Of a DNA stretch of 45,313 nucleotides, positions 31,562 through 42,240 are shown one piece after another. This DNA comes from Chara braunii (lineage: Eukaryota; Streptophyta; Charophyceae; Charales; Characeae), in assembly GCA_003427395.1 (NCBI GenBank), contig BFEA01000142.1, positions 2,700,839 through 2,746,151 of the forward strand, written 5' to 3'. Under the pieces are notes generated by a model that was not told the origin of the DNA, did no database searches, and saw nothing but the letters and a program-made list of their open reading frames with translations. The translations under genes were made by a program, and so were the position numbers. How positions within the stretch are numbered: the stretch's first letter is position 1; each line of letters starts with the position of its first letter.

Positions 31562-32260
31562 TTAGTCGGAGAAGATGAGAGGTGCAAATGCATATAAGTC
31601 TGCGCAGGAGATCCAACGAGTGTCATCCGGGGCACATTGCTTGAATGTGACTTCGTATTGCATTGGCTTGTTGCCAAACTTGCGGTGCCTGATGACACGG
31701 TCGACTTCCTGGTGTCCGTCCACAGAGGACGGATCTTGTGATCGTCGGCCCAGAAACTCATCCTCGGAAGGTGGCGTGTAGATGGCCAGCTTCGACGCAT
31801 GGAAGACCGGGTGCACACGGAGGTGCGGTGGAATGGCAATCACAAATGAAGAACCTACAAGGTCGTCACCTGCTGCAGAAACTACCGTCCATGGTCCAAA
31901 CCATTTCGGGAGAAGTTTGCTCGAGACATCTTGCTCGAGCACGAATTCCTCTGCGAGGACCCAAACAAGGTCTCCTTCGCGGAAAGGACATGGGAGTCGA
32001 TGTCGGTTGGCTTGCTGCTGCATGCGGATTTGAGCCTTTTGCATGTTCGCGTGGGCTTTGATCAGCAAGTCCCGGTACTTCAGGATGGAAGCGGGAGAGC
32101 AAGCGACGTCTATGTCGGCGGCCCGTGGTAGAAGAAGATCGACGAAGACTCGGGCCTTCTCTCCACCATGATGTAACTCAAATGGAGTGAGGCAGATCGC
32201 TGGATGTACCGAAGTGTTATAGGCGAACTCGATGTCGGGAAGCCGGTCAACCCAATCTTT
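31562..32260 (-). pseudogene. Element C integrase C-terminus and chromodomain
   Basis: The 168-codon frame (32068-31562) has FREGDLVWVLAEEFVLEQ, SSKLLPKWFGPWTVV and HPVFHASKLAIY (GPY/F-like module), followed by a chromodomain-like region VDRVIRHRKFGNKPMQYEVTF...RWISCADLYAFAPL. Upstream to about 32260 the same protein continues in another frame (DRLPDIEFAYNTS, CLTPFELHHG) after a one-base shift near 32262. Confidence 0.83.
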
Positions 32261-32261
32261 C

Positions 32262-32840
32262 TGGGGGACGGATGAGTGTATGTAACATCATTTGAGCGGT
32301 CTGATGCGCTCGTTCCGACTGTCCATCCGTCTGCGGGTGTCGTGCGGAACTCGGCTTCATAGTTGAACCGGACTCCGTCATGAGGGAAGTCCAAAAGGCA
32401 GACATGAAGCGAGTGTCTCTGTCGCTCACAATATCTTCCAGAACACCATGGGCGGTAATCCAGCCGGTGTGCAAGAGTCGAGCGAGGTCGGGGGCTGTAG
32501 CACGATACTTGCATGGAAGAAAACGAGCGTACTTGCTCAAACGGTCAACGACCGTGAGAATGTCGTCATGACCGAGGCGATCGAGGCGGAACGGGCCTGT
32601 AACATCCATAGCAATGGAGAGGCGGCGTGCCCGAGGAATCGGCATCGGTTTCAGTTCGCCATAAGGGACTTGAGATCTACCTTTGTTACGATGGCAAAGT
32701 GCGGATGACTCAATATACCTCGTGATGTCGTGAAGAACGTCAGGCTAGTGAAAACGCTGGCGGAGGCAGGCCAATGTGCGTGTCACGCCAAGGTGTGCCA
32801 AAAATCGTGAGTCGTGGAATTCACCGAGAAGACGAGTCCG
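32262..32840 (-). pseudogene. Element C integrase zinc-binding region and core
   Basis: The zinc-binding region has LLGEFHDSRFLAHLGVTRTL in the frame ending at 32745. A TAG at 32747-32745 falls where these proteins have Trp (RFH-W-P). It continues ESSALCHRNKGR, with Ser in place of the first Cys of the CxxC pair. The core (32645-32247) has Asp in IAMDVTGPFR, Asp in IVSDRDTRFMSAFW and Glu in HPQTDGQSERAHQ, so the D-D-E set is present. A frameshift ends it near 32262. Confidence 0.87.
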
Positions 32841-33644
32841 TAAGATGCGATCTTGGGGCACCACTAACAAGTCCTTCCCTCTCGTGTGGAGAAGTAGGAA
32901 ACCGTCGGAGGTACGATAATGACCAGCCGGCGGATGATCCGATGATAGATCTGCATAAAGCATAGAGTAAGTCGGATCGGACTTGTAGCCTTTGACGAAA
33001 TGCTGCTGCAGATCGTCGTCGAGTTGGAACGTCATCGTCACGAGGGCACAAAGGTCGGGCCTTCGTGGGAGGGCGTCCGCTGCTCGATTGGCGGGACCGG
33101 GAATGTGACACAGCTCAAAGTCGAATTGGTCGATGTAATACATCCATCGACCGATCGTGCTAGTGACCGTGTCCTGCGTTTTGTAGAAGGTCAATGGATT
33201 GTTGTCCGTGTTCCATCTAAAACGTCGACGACCGAGAAGAAAGTGGCGCCACGGTTTGAATACGGTGATGAACGCGAGTAGCTCTTTCTTCCTAGAGTCA
33301 TCGAGAGTGTTGATGGGAGGCACTTTTTGGGAGAAAGACTCGACCGGGTGCCGACCATCCATGTGGCATTGTTCCAATACCGCACCAATACCGTACCCGG
33401 AAGCGTCCGTAGTCACTTGGGTGGGTAGGGTGGGATCATAGATATGGAGGGCCGGTGCGTCTTGCATCGCCGCCTTCAACGTATTGAACGCGCCACAAGC
33501 TGCGTTGTTGAACTTGAATGGTACCTTTGAGGACTGAAGTCTCGACAAAGGAGCTGCCACTTTGAAGTAAGACTCGACATAGCGCTGATAGTATCCAGCC
33601 AAACCCATGAAAGAGCATACATCCATCGTGCAACGGGGTTTCGG
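32745..33644 (-). pseudogene. Element C RT thumb and RNase H
   Basis: A 293-codon open frame starts after the stop at 33645-33647 and is in frame with the RT upstream. It shows SFMGLAGYYQRYVESYF (connection), QVTTDASGYGIGAVLEQ (first Asp), SRKKELLAFITVF (Glu), RWNTDNNPLTFYKT (Asp, with Asn for the usual His) and GPANRAADALPRR (last Asp). The end enters the integrase zinc-binding region. It is largely intact apart from the bounding stops. Confidence 0.9.
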
Positions 33645-34370
33645 TCAATCCACGATGGCTTGGATCTTGTCCGCTAAGGGACGAATGCCTTTCGGCGTCA
33701 CATAATGGCCTAAGTACTCAAGCTCTTGCTTGGCAAATTCGCACTTGTCGCGGTTTGCTTTGTACTTGGCTGCTCGCAAGCGATCCAACACCATACGAAG
33801 GTGTACGAGGTGCTCGTCGAGCGTCCAACTATAGACCAAGATATCGTCGAGATAGATGAGGACGGTACGATCGAGCAAGTCTCGGAACTCCGTTGTCATG
33901 GTTGCTTGGAAAGTTGTCGGGGCATTGGCGAGCCCAAATGGCATCACGACCCACTCAAAATGCCCATACCGCGTTTTGAAGGCGGTCTTGTACAGATCTT
34001 GAGGCTGGATTTCAATCTGGTCGTAACCCGACTGCAAGTCCAACTTTGAGAAGTACGTCGCGCAGCCCAACCGCTCGAGAAGGTCATCAATCCGAGGGAG
34101 AGGGTCAACGTTCTTAACGGTTTGTGCGTTAAGTTTTCGATAGTCAATGCACAACCGTAGGTCCTTGTTCTTCTTCCAGACGAAGAGAACTGGTGCACCG
34201 TATGACAAACAACTAGGGCGAATCCCGCCCTTGTCGAGAAGGTCATCGAGTTGTGCGCGAAGCACCTCGAGTTTCTCTTCGCTCATGCGGTAAATGCATC
34301 CACGCGGAGGGACGGCGCCCGCCTCGAAAGTAATCCCGTGACGTATAGGCCGATTTGGAACCGTTCCGGT
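33645..34370 (-). pseudogene. Element C reverse transcriptase
   Basis: Nearly complete RT core: DLLDKGGIRPSCLSYGAPVL, DLRLCIDYRKLNAQTVKN, YFSKLDLQSGYDQIEIQ, MPFGLANAPTTFQATM, intact YLDD at 33854-33843, then LEYLGHYVTPKGIRP. It ends at TGA 33647-33645, exactly where Trp is expected (the same position as in element B). The N-terminus runs into the protease frame through a one-base shift near 34365, so Met at 34286 is not the true start. Confidence 0.92.
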
Positions 34371-35386
34371 GGAACCTCGAAGACGTCTCCATATCCGTCC
34401 AAGAGGTGGGTAATACGTGGGTCCGGCGGCGACGCGGCTGGTCCGTCCGGCGAGGGGAGGGCATGTAATAAAACAAGGCCCATCTCCTCGACATCATTCC
34501 GAGCTATGGCGTCGCGAATCCTCGCAATGGAAACCACGTGACAAGCAATCGAAGTGTGAGGGGTCGCAACCGTACATGGGACTAGCACTCCGTTCCGATC
34601 ACGGATGTGAACGGTTCGGTCATGAAAGTTCACCGGATGGTCGGCGCTACGCAACCAAGACATGCCTAGAATCATGTCAAACTTGGTGTCGAGGATGTCA
34701 AAAGACACCGGCTCGCACGCAAGGGGCGCAAAGTATACCGGGATGCCGTTAACGCATCGGTCGATTGACTTTTGCGTGCGGCCGTCCGCGAGTGTAACTT
34801 GCGTAGGTTGCGTCTTCCTTCGAACTCGCGGGCCAAGGCCTGCGCGGGCCATAAAGGTTTGGCTCATGAAATTGCGAGATGCCCCGCAATCAATCAAGGC
34901 ACTGCAAGTTGCCTTTCCGATTTGAATGTGGATATAGAGCAAAGGCGCTTCCGTCTCGGCGTACCTTTGGGTGGCATACTCGCGGTCAATCTTCGCAAGA
35001 TAGGAGCGGAGATCAACAACCGCTACTTCGTCGTCCGTCAACGAAGCTGGTATTGCAGCATGCAAGTAGGAGCGTAGATTTGCCATCAAGGCGTTACAAT
35101 GTGGCCTTGGCAAGGTTTCGGTTGAGGGTAGAGGCATCCAAGCGAAGTCCTCTCTCATGAGCGGGTCAAGCTCCTCAAGTCTTGACCACGCCGTCGAGTC
35201 CTCGAAAATCAGTGGCGAACTGACCGGTTCACTTGCCGACGGTGTACAGGCTGCGCATACGCTATCTAAGTGCACGTGGCTAGGCTGGTCTAATGGTGGC
35301 ACCAGCTGGGCGGCATAATCCTTGTACGTAGCACGAGAATCAGCGACTAGCGCATGCTCCCCAGTAGTGATATCGGTTGCTAGCAA
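34371..35386 (-). pseudogene. Element C aspartic protease and linkers
   Basis: The open frame extends 35386-34283, with about the last 28 codons out of register. The active site reads Asp-Cys-Gly-Ala (34891-34880, context ALIDCGASRNFMS), a Cys variant of the usual D-S/T-G. The flap and second half follow: VTLADGRTQKS and FDMILGMSWLRSADHPVNF. The N-terminal 130 residues are an acidic linker from gag. I cannot tell whether the Cys variant is natural to the family or a mutation. Confidence 0.8.
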
Positions 35387-35544
35387 GGCAACCGGTTCCG
35401 ACGGAGTGAGGAGAGGCGTTGCCCCTCTCCTTGCGTAACTCAGTTTCCCGAGTTAGCTGGACGGGGTACGCGTGCCTTGCGCTTGTCCGAGCATTGTGCG
35501 GTAGTGTGGTTTACACTATTGGACCATAGGCAATATCCGTACCG

Positions 35545-37095
35545 TTAACGAAGGTCAAATACTTCCTTGGTAATGTTGTATGCCGTCCATGGTTGCTGCC
35601 CAGTTCCCGTCGATGTCGTCGTTTGTGTCGCCTTGTTCTTCTGAACTCTCTTGGTACGCTTTGGTGGGAGTGTTGCGACAACTCCTCCATCACCCGAGGA
35701 TGCTGCTGCAGCGTGGAGGTCAATTGGCTCACTAGGAACCACTGCATTGTTATGCGTCGGCCGTTGGTAGCCTTGCTTAGCCACATAGTGCGGCTGGGAC
35801 TGTCGTTCGTTGGCGGCCTTGTCATCCGTTTGGATGACCAGGTTCGCACGATCCATAATAGCCTGGAATGAGGCATAGTCGTACTCGTTGTTGAGTGCCG
35901 TCCGCAGTCCTGCGCACGATCGCGAAAAGAACTCGGATCGTTGGTTTGGGAAACTGAAGTCGAAGCCTAGAGTGGTTACTATCTTCTGCCACTTGATCGT
36001 CCAGTCTCGAGTTGGCATGTTCCCTTGTGAACTGGAGTAGACGTCGTTCATGGCCGCCTTTACAACGTTGCGGACCATGAATCGAGTGAACCACATTTGC
36101 TCGAACTGGTTCCACAGAATATGCGTGTGCAGTTGGGTGATGGTGCATTTCAGATTGGACGCGGTATGGTTCATCCATGCCTGTGCTCCTCCAATGGGTT
36201 GGAGGTAGAGCGCTTTCATCATATTTTCGGCCGATACAGAGTGGCAGGATGCTTCGGTGAGGAAGCCTTGCCACCATGTCAAAGCGTCCGTCTTGTTGTA
36301 GTCGTCAAACTTGTCGATGTTGAAGCGCGGCATCTTGTATGCCTTTGTCGCGGCGTCCGGTCGTGACTGCAGCTTGGTGATGTCCGTCTTGATGGCGGCC
36401 ACCGTGCTGCTGATTGTGGCCAGACTAGTGAAGTCACCCAGTTCACCGATCAGATTGACGACATGGTCGATGCGCTCCCCGAGCTGCTTCGTCGTGTCTG
36501 TCATGCAGCCTGGCACTGCTGAGGCCTGAGCCTCGATGCTGTTGACGCGTGTGAGAATGCAGTTCAACAGCTGGTGCTGTTGCTGCTGCTATGTTGTTGC
36601 GGCGTAGACGGCAACTGTTAAGGTGGCAGCATCTTGCTGCTGGTTTTGTCTGAGTTGTCGTTCTGCGAGCAGGTGAACCTGCAGCATTGTGTTATTCCAC
36701 ATTACCGCTCTCATCATGCCCAGCATCAGGTTAGCCAGGTTACTGCTTTCTGCCTCCACCGGTGTCGGATCCGCCTGCACGTCCGTATGCACAAAGATCA
36801 TGCCTTGGAGTAGCATTGTCCACTGATTCTCATTTTGAATCAGGGACTCAGCGCTGGCGGCATTCCATCTATCTCGAGCCGTTGCGTCAACCTCAGTAGT
36901 CCGCCGAGCTTGGGCTGCCGCCTCATCGGCCAGCCGCTGACGTTCCGCCTCTGCTGCCTCCTGCTGTGCTTTAGCGGTAGCGACGACATCCGTAAATGCT
37001 TGTACTCGCTGAAGGTAATCTGACAACGGCTCAAGCCTCATGGTCCCTTTGGACCGGACATGGGGGAAGAGCCCCGGTGGTAACCGGTACTGCAA
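35545..37095 (-). pseudogene. gag: Element C gag (one internal stop)
   Basis: Two segments in one frame, 37095-36589 and 36588-35545, separated by TAG at 36591-36589 inside a Gln-rich run, so CAG to TAG is the likely change. The first segment is an Ala/Gln/Glu coiled coil. The second has a gag-like domain (FNIDKFDDYNKTDALTWWQG, MWFTRFMVRNVVKAAM, FFSRSCAGLRTAL). No CCHC zinc knuckle is visible before the end at 35545, unlike elements A and B. A further frame 37330-37031, Arg/Thr/Pro-rich, may hold a shifted N-terminus. Confidence 0.78.
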
Positions 37096-37330
37096 TTGTT
37101 GTACTCGATGCCGCTAGAGTCGTTCGCTTGCTGAGTCGCTGTTGTTGATACTTGGTTCGTGGAGGTACCACAGAATGTCTATGAGCTGCGAGCCTGGCAC
37201 TGTGTCGTGGCAGTGCCCCGGTGTCCTGTTCCGTTGACATCAGCACGAGCTGATGTGGTACTTGACAAGTCCCGGTGGTCACAGATACGGGAAGGGCAGG
37301 GAGGGTGGGAACAGGGGTAGAACAGATCAA

Positions 37331-37925
37331 TCAATTCACATACAGTCCACTGTCCCAATATGGACTGGACTCCTAATCAAAAGAGAAAAAAGATGACTTT
37401 TCCCCCCTCAAACAATTTAATTACGAAAATAATTAATAATTAATAAGAATGATGAATAATGATTAATTAAGAATCATTAATCAAAACATTTAATAATTAT
37501 CAATAACGAATTTTAAAATTGTCGGTAGATTAGGTGTCCGTTGAGATCACCTATGGTCCTGGAGTTCACCGTTGTTAGTGAACTGCCTGGAAGTTGCAGT
37601 TCTGAGGTAACGATTCCGAACAGTTTGCCAAATGAAAAAAAAATAAAAAAATTGGATAGCCAGGAAAAGAAAAACACTCGAATTTCGAAAAACGTGAAAT
37701 TTCAGGAATTTCAACCTAACAAGGCCCAATTTTCAAAAGGCCGGCGTCCGTATTCGGAAACTCTCAATTAGGGAAAGAAAATTTTTTCGCGAAAATTTCG
37801 GATTTCAACCCTATTTTTCCGCGATTTCGCGAAATTTCTGGTTTTACGGTTCCAAAAACATGCGAATTTCCCCAAATTGAACGAAAAACCGAAATTTTAT
37901 CACAACCCTAATTGAAGCTAATTCC
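37331..37925. other. AT-rich tract with no gene
   Basis: A/T-rich low-complexity sequence (AATTAATAATTAATAAG-like around 37425-37500), then a stretch containing repeated CGAAATTTC/GCGAAAATTTCG phrases (37690-37900). No PBS or LTR match to element C is seen. Confidence 0.5.
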
Positions 37926-38273
37926 AATACCGAAATAACACAGAATACCGATTTAAAACAGAATACCGAATTAAAACAGAATACCGAATTAAAACAGAAT
38001 GCCGAATTAAAACAGAATACCGAATTAAAATCAGAATACCGAATTAAAACAGAATACCGATTNAANAGAATACCGAATTAAAATCAGAATACCGAATTAA
38101 AACAGAATACCGAATTAAACAGAATACCGAATTAAAATCAGAATACCGAATTAAAACAGAATACCGAATTTAAACGGAATACCGAATTAAACAGAATACC
38201 CGATTAAAATCAGAATATTGAATTGAAAATCGGAATATCGAATTAAAACTTAATACCGAATTAAAACAGAATA
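37926..38273. repeat. Minisatellite, 19 units of about 18 bp
   Basis: Tandem units with consensus AATACCGAATTAAAACAG, 16-20 bases each. Most variation lies in the A run (AAACAG, AAAACAG, AAAATCAG). Units at the right end are most diverged. Two N lie at 38063 and 38066. It ends about 47 bases before the first ATG of the LINE ORF1. Confidence 0.93.
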
Positions 38274-38319
38274 GGAGAGGGGGAGTCGGGCAGCCATAAA
38301 TCGGCACACCTCAGCAACT

Positions 38320-39629
38320 ATGGCTATCTCCTATTCGGCAGCAGCTCAGCGGGCCATGACTGAAAGGGAGAAAAGAGAGTTCACCTAGAGTCAGAGGGCA
38401 CCAATTGGAAATCAGCCATCTCATTCATCATCACAGTCTGGGACGAGCATCAAGGCAGGGGATTCGAGGCCGAGCACGCTGGGACAGAAGGCAATGGAAT
38501 TTATAATGGAAAAAACGAAAATCACAGCGGAAATTAAGGTGACGAAAGAGGTAATCAAGGGTGAGGGGGGGAAGGAAGAAGAGGTGGAGGTGTGGGAATA
38601 TCCTGAGGAGGATATTCAAACACTAAACGAATTGTATGAGAAGCATGCGGTACTGTTTAATTTCTCCGGACGAAGTAGGGATCTCTCACTCAATGAGAAG
38701 CGAAGATGGGTGATGGACAGGCTCAGGGCGATGGAAAACATTCCAGGGGGGAACCGGACGTTTCCTATCATAAGAGGGGAAGGTTCTCAGTCATGATTGT
38801 CTGTGTAGACCCAACGTACGCACAATACCTATTATCAATTGGCTCTCTGAAATGTAAGGGAGCGGTGGTAACCATTCAACCATGGAAACCACCACGCCCC
38901 CCACAGGCAGAGGCGTCAAGGCACAGGCAGTCGATGATGAGAAATCATTTCTGGGTGCAATTTGACAATTTGTCCTAAGGAATGCACAGTTTTGTGCAAG
39001 AGAGGCTAGTGGAAGAATTCCGTAATAATCCTATTATTGACTGGCTCCCTGCAAATCCAGATTTCCTCGCACCAAACCACGACTCGCGAGTAGCATGCTT
39101 GGAGGTCAAGTTAGGTGCACCGCCGAGGTTTCCGGACCAGTGGATCTTCAAAAAAAGTGGCCAGAGGATTACAATTTTCATATCGACCAAAACAAATCCC
39201 TTTTGTTTTAAGTGCAGGGGAAGAGGCCATCTGGGATCTTTTTGTCCGCAGGAAGGAGCAGGCAACAAACAGACGCCATTGCGTCAGTCGATGTTGCAGG
39301 AGTGTGAAACCAAGCCTGGGGTCTGGTACATTAACGCACCGCAGTATAGAGGGTGGATATTTGATGACAACCTGGAGGCACCAAGGTGGGTGTGGGTTCT
39401 CAAAAGAGAACCCACAGTCAAACCAGATATATATCCTCCGTACGATAGCAGGTGGAGACAGACAGGAGCAAGGAGGATGGAGGATAAAGAGATATGTTAT
39501 GTGACGAAGCCAATGGTTGATGACACAATGATATGGGATGACCAGCAAAGGTTGAAACTCATGGAGGCACTTCACGAGGTTGGGAAAAATGCAGAACTGG
39601 CTTTTCTAGAAAATTTGACAGCCAGGTAG
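38320..39629 (+). pseudogene. LINE ORF1, N-terminal part with CCHC zinc knuckle
   Basis: ATG at 38320 opens a frame (MAISYSAAAQRAM...) with TAG at 38386. It is in register with the longer open frame 38494-38796. A frameshift around 38750-38790 moves to the frame running 38706-39629, which has TAA at 38976. Downstream, IFKKSGQRITIFISTKTNPF leads into a CCHC zinc knuckle at 39204-39245 (CFKCRGRGHLGSFC). Plant LINE ORF1 proteins typically combine such a domain and knuckle to bind element RNA. TAG at 39627 (probably from CAG or TGG) ends the segment. Confidence 0.78.
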
Positions 39630-40595
39630 CAACAGCAAGCGCAACAGGAAAGACAAGAGAGCAGTGCAGAAAAAATGGAGGAGGAACAGGGAGAAAACAT
39701 GGAATGTGAGGAGGAGGATAGGGTAAGCAGAAGCGGGCAACAACAATCCTTAAAGAGGAAAGGTCCTTCAGGGGAGAAAGAGGGAGTAGACAAACAAGAG
39801 GGTCAATCCCAGCAAGCCAAAAGGCAGCAGAAGGCTACCAAAACTGACAATACAGAGACAAGCCGAACGACGGAATCAGAGGAAGGAGCAACACAGGGCA
39901 AGGAGGGAAGGGCAGAATCAGAGGAAGGAGCAATACAAGGTAAGGAGGAAAGTACCCAAACAACAGGGACGAAGGCCAGCAATCAGGAAGGCGATTCCGC
40001 AGAGGCGTCCCGGGGAACCACCACACTAGAGCTACCAGCTGGTACCAAGGAGGAGAGAATAAAACACATGCACAACGTTGAAAATATGACCGAGGAGGAA
40101 ATAAAACAGGCGGAGGAGGACCAGCGAGATTTTACGACAGACCCAGACTATAAGGACACATCGGGGGAAGAAGAGGAGAAGGAAGAATCAGGGGAGGAGG
40201 ACTTGTCGCTAGAATAGTGGGTCCAGATGGTAGAACAACTGGAATGGGGGAGAACGATCGAATGTGAGATTAGGCTGGCTCATCATAAACACTTGAGGAA
40301 CTTGAAGCAGGCGACCCAGGTGGCGGAAGACATCACTTCAGAAAACCGTTTTTAGTTGTTAAAAAGGGAAGGGGAGGTAAAGGAATTTTATGCGGCTCAG
40401 TATGCGACAAAAGCTCGCCCTATCAAGAACGACATTCAAACGAAGAATATGCTAAAATCTTCCAATGGCCAAAGACATATCAGAACAAGGGCAGCAAAGG
40501 GGCAGGAAGAGGAAGGCACGGATGGAGGACGAGCGGGGAAGCAGGGAGGAACAGCCAACGGGGACACAAGACCAGCCTATGAAGGAAGCAGATAA
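39630..40595 (+). pseudogene. LINE ORF1, acidic and charged middle part
   Basis: In the same frame as the segment before it, beginning QQQAQQERQESSAEKMEEEQ after the TAG at 39627. The main open piece (39675-40217) is very rich in Glu, Lys, Gln and Thr, with a near-duplicated SEEGATQGKEGRAE / SEEGAIQGKEEST repeat. TAGs at 40215 and 40353 interrupt; the frame continues to 40595. It is predicted disordered or coiled coil and no catalytic motif is seen. Confidence 0.55.
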
Positions 40596-41405
40596 GCAGA
40601 AGGAGGAGGGAGAGGAGCATGAAAAACAGGAATTGCAAAGGCAAGAAAACAGGAATTGCAAAGGCAAGCAGCAATGTTGGAGGCCCAAGTAAATGCACTG
40701 AAGGACGAGAACAGGGAATTTGAGGAGGAAACAATAAATTTGCAAAAAATAGCTGAAGGGCAGTTGAAGGACATTGAAGCGGCAACACGTTTGGAGGCCA
40801 AGAATGGTGCCACAAGGAGGGTTATTTTACCGTGCCGATGGAATGAAAAACATTTGGATTGGGAGGTAGCAATTCACAGATCTCTCTAGCTTATCACAGC
40901 TCCTGCTAGAGCCTACACAGGCAAGGATTTGTAGGAATTAATTGGAGAGGGAGTACCGTCTCGGGCATATGTATTGGGGGATAGGAGAGAGGAGGCTATG
41001 GAAGTCTCGGAAGCGGGAGGAGAGGAAGCAGCGGCTGACTTCAGACCACTGCTTTTGCATATGAGGGAAAAGACGGATTTGAGGGAGGGCCTGGTCTGGA
41101 TGCCTTGGCAGGTAGTAGAAACCATCCCCTATGGGTTGTTGGGAGGTGAGGTGGCGGCAGAATGGGTGGCCCGTAGTGCAGCAGTGGCAATAAAGGTGGA
41201 TGCCTTCGCGTGGAAGCCAGAGTTCTTGGAAAAGAGGATAGGGCTGTTGTCAACAAGAATAGATATAGCGCTGCGGGATTCTTGAAATATGTAGGAGGCC
41301 AGTGGATAGGGCAAGGGCAAGGGTAGTCAGTTCATGGATGATAGGGGGGAAGGTAGACCAAGGAAGCAGGCAAGGAGAGAACTGGGTAGGTATGCACCCT
41401 CGTAA
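40465..41405 (+). pseudogene. LINE ORF1 C-terminal part / inter-ORF region
   Basis: Frame changes lead through 40465-40692 (charged) to 40656-40889, which has a coiled coil (MLEAQVNALKDENREFEEE). After TAGs at 40887 and 40932, 40974-41285 reads DFRPLLLHMREKTDLREGL, WMPWQVVETIPYGLLGGEV, then IGLLSTRIDIALRDS. I do not recognise this last block; its balanced composition suggests real coding ancestry. 41286-41405 contains several stops and separates it from ORF2. Confidence 0.45.
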
Positions 41406-42240
41406 ATTAAAATCACATCGTGGAATGTAAATGGATTGTCAGGAGTGTTAGATAATAAAGACAAATGGCATAATATAATCAATTATACGGACTGGTTCGA
41501 CATTTCGCCACCGGACTTTGTATGTTTTCTAGAAACGCACCTCACAAATTCAGATGAACATAAGCAAACAAAAAACAGGATAATGCAGAAACTTCAAAGA
41601 GTCAAACAGGCTTGGTGGTCACCGGCAATCAGACCTCACTCGACGGGGGTGGCCATACTTCAAAATAATAGATCACAGGCAGCAGGTAAGACGGTAATGA
41701 ACAACATTACTGTAGACGAAATGGAGGGAAGATGGGTGAAGGTTAACTTTGAGTTCCACGAGGAGCCGTACTCATTGATAGCAACATACTGTCCTAACGG
41801 ATTCCAACAGAGGGCAGAGTTTGTGGGACAACTTCATGACATTTTAGAGGCGGATAGACACTTAATAATGGCAGGGGATTGGAATGCGGCCCTAGATCCT
41901 AGTTTGGATAGAATGTCTGTAGGAGGCAGACAATGGGAAGAAGGTCTGGCAGAGGAAGCATTGCCAATCCACAGCATGATGACAAGTAGGGATCTGGTGG
42001 ATCCATACAGGTTGCAGTTCCCGGATGATAGACAGTTTACGTACCTGAAGAGGAACCGCAGTCAACATGTTTCAACATCAAGAATAGATTATTTCTTGAC
42101 ATCGTCAAGTGTCACGGGCATGATACATTCAGTGGGCATAGGAGATCTGCCATATGACGTAGCTTTGGACCATAAGCCTATTTTCCTACATCTGGTAACA
42201 AACAAGCAGGTTAAAAGGGGTAAAGGATTTTACAAACTAA
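41406..42240 (+). pseudogene. LINE ORF2, APE-type endonuclease domain
   Basis: Nicks target DNA to start target-primed reverse transcription. The frame is open from 41406 (just after TAA 41403) with no early Met. Motifs in order: ITSWNVNGLSG (41412), FVCFLETHL (catalytic Glu at about 41532), LIATYCPNGFQQR, IMAGDWNAALDPSLD (41866-41910), SRIDYFLTSSSV (about 42080) and ALDHKPIFLHL (terminal Asp-His, about 42165). All landmark residues of the exonuclease-endonuclease-phosphatase family are present, and no break lies within the domain. Confidence 0.9.

Larger units (their letters stand above)
30890..37330 (-). mobile_element. Element C: Ty3/gypsy chromovirus on the minus strand
   Basis: Read on the minus strand from right to left: gag (37095-35545), protease (35386-34380), RT (34370-33645), RNase H (33626-33000), integrase (32840-31800), chromodomain (to 31562), polypurine tract (31466-31457), then LTR-like sequence to about 30890. 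The gene order and the chromodomain indicate a chromovirus. No partner for the LTR sequence is found to the right of gag, so the 5' LTR is absent or replaced. Both outer limits are approximate. Confidence 0.82.

Noticed and set aside
13952-33647. UGA read as tryptophan (alternative genetic code)
   Set aside because: TGA falls at Trp sites repeatedly, but TGG is common in the same frames, TAG and TAA stops and frameshifts also occur, one TGA replaces Arg, and intact ORFs end with TGA. Decay explains it better.
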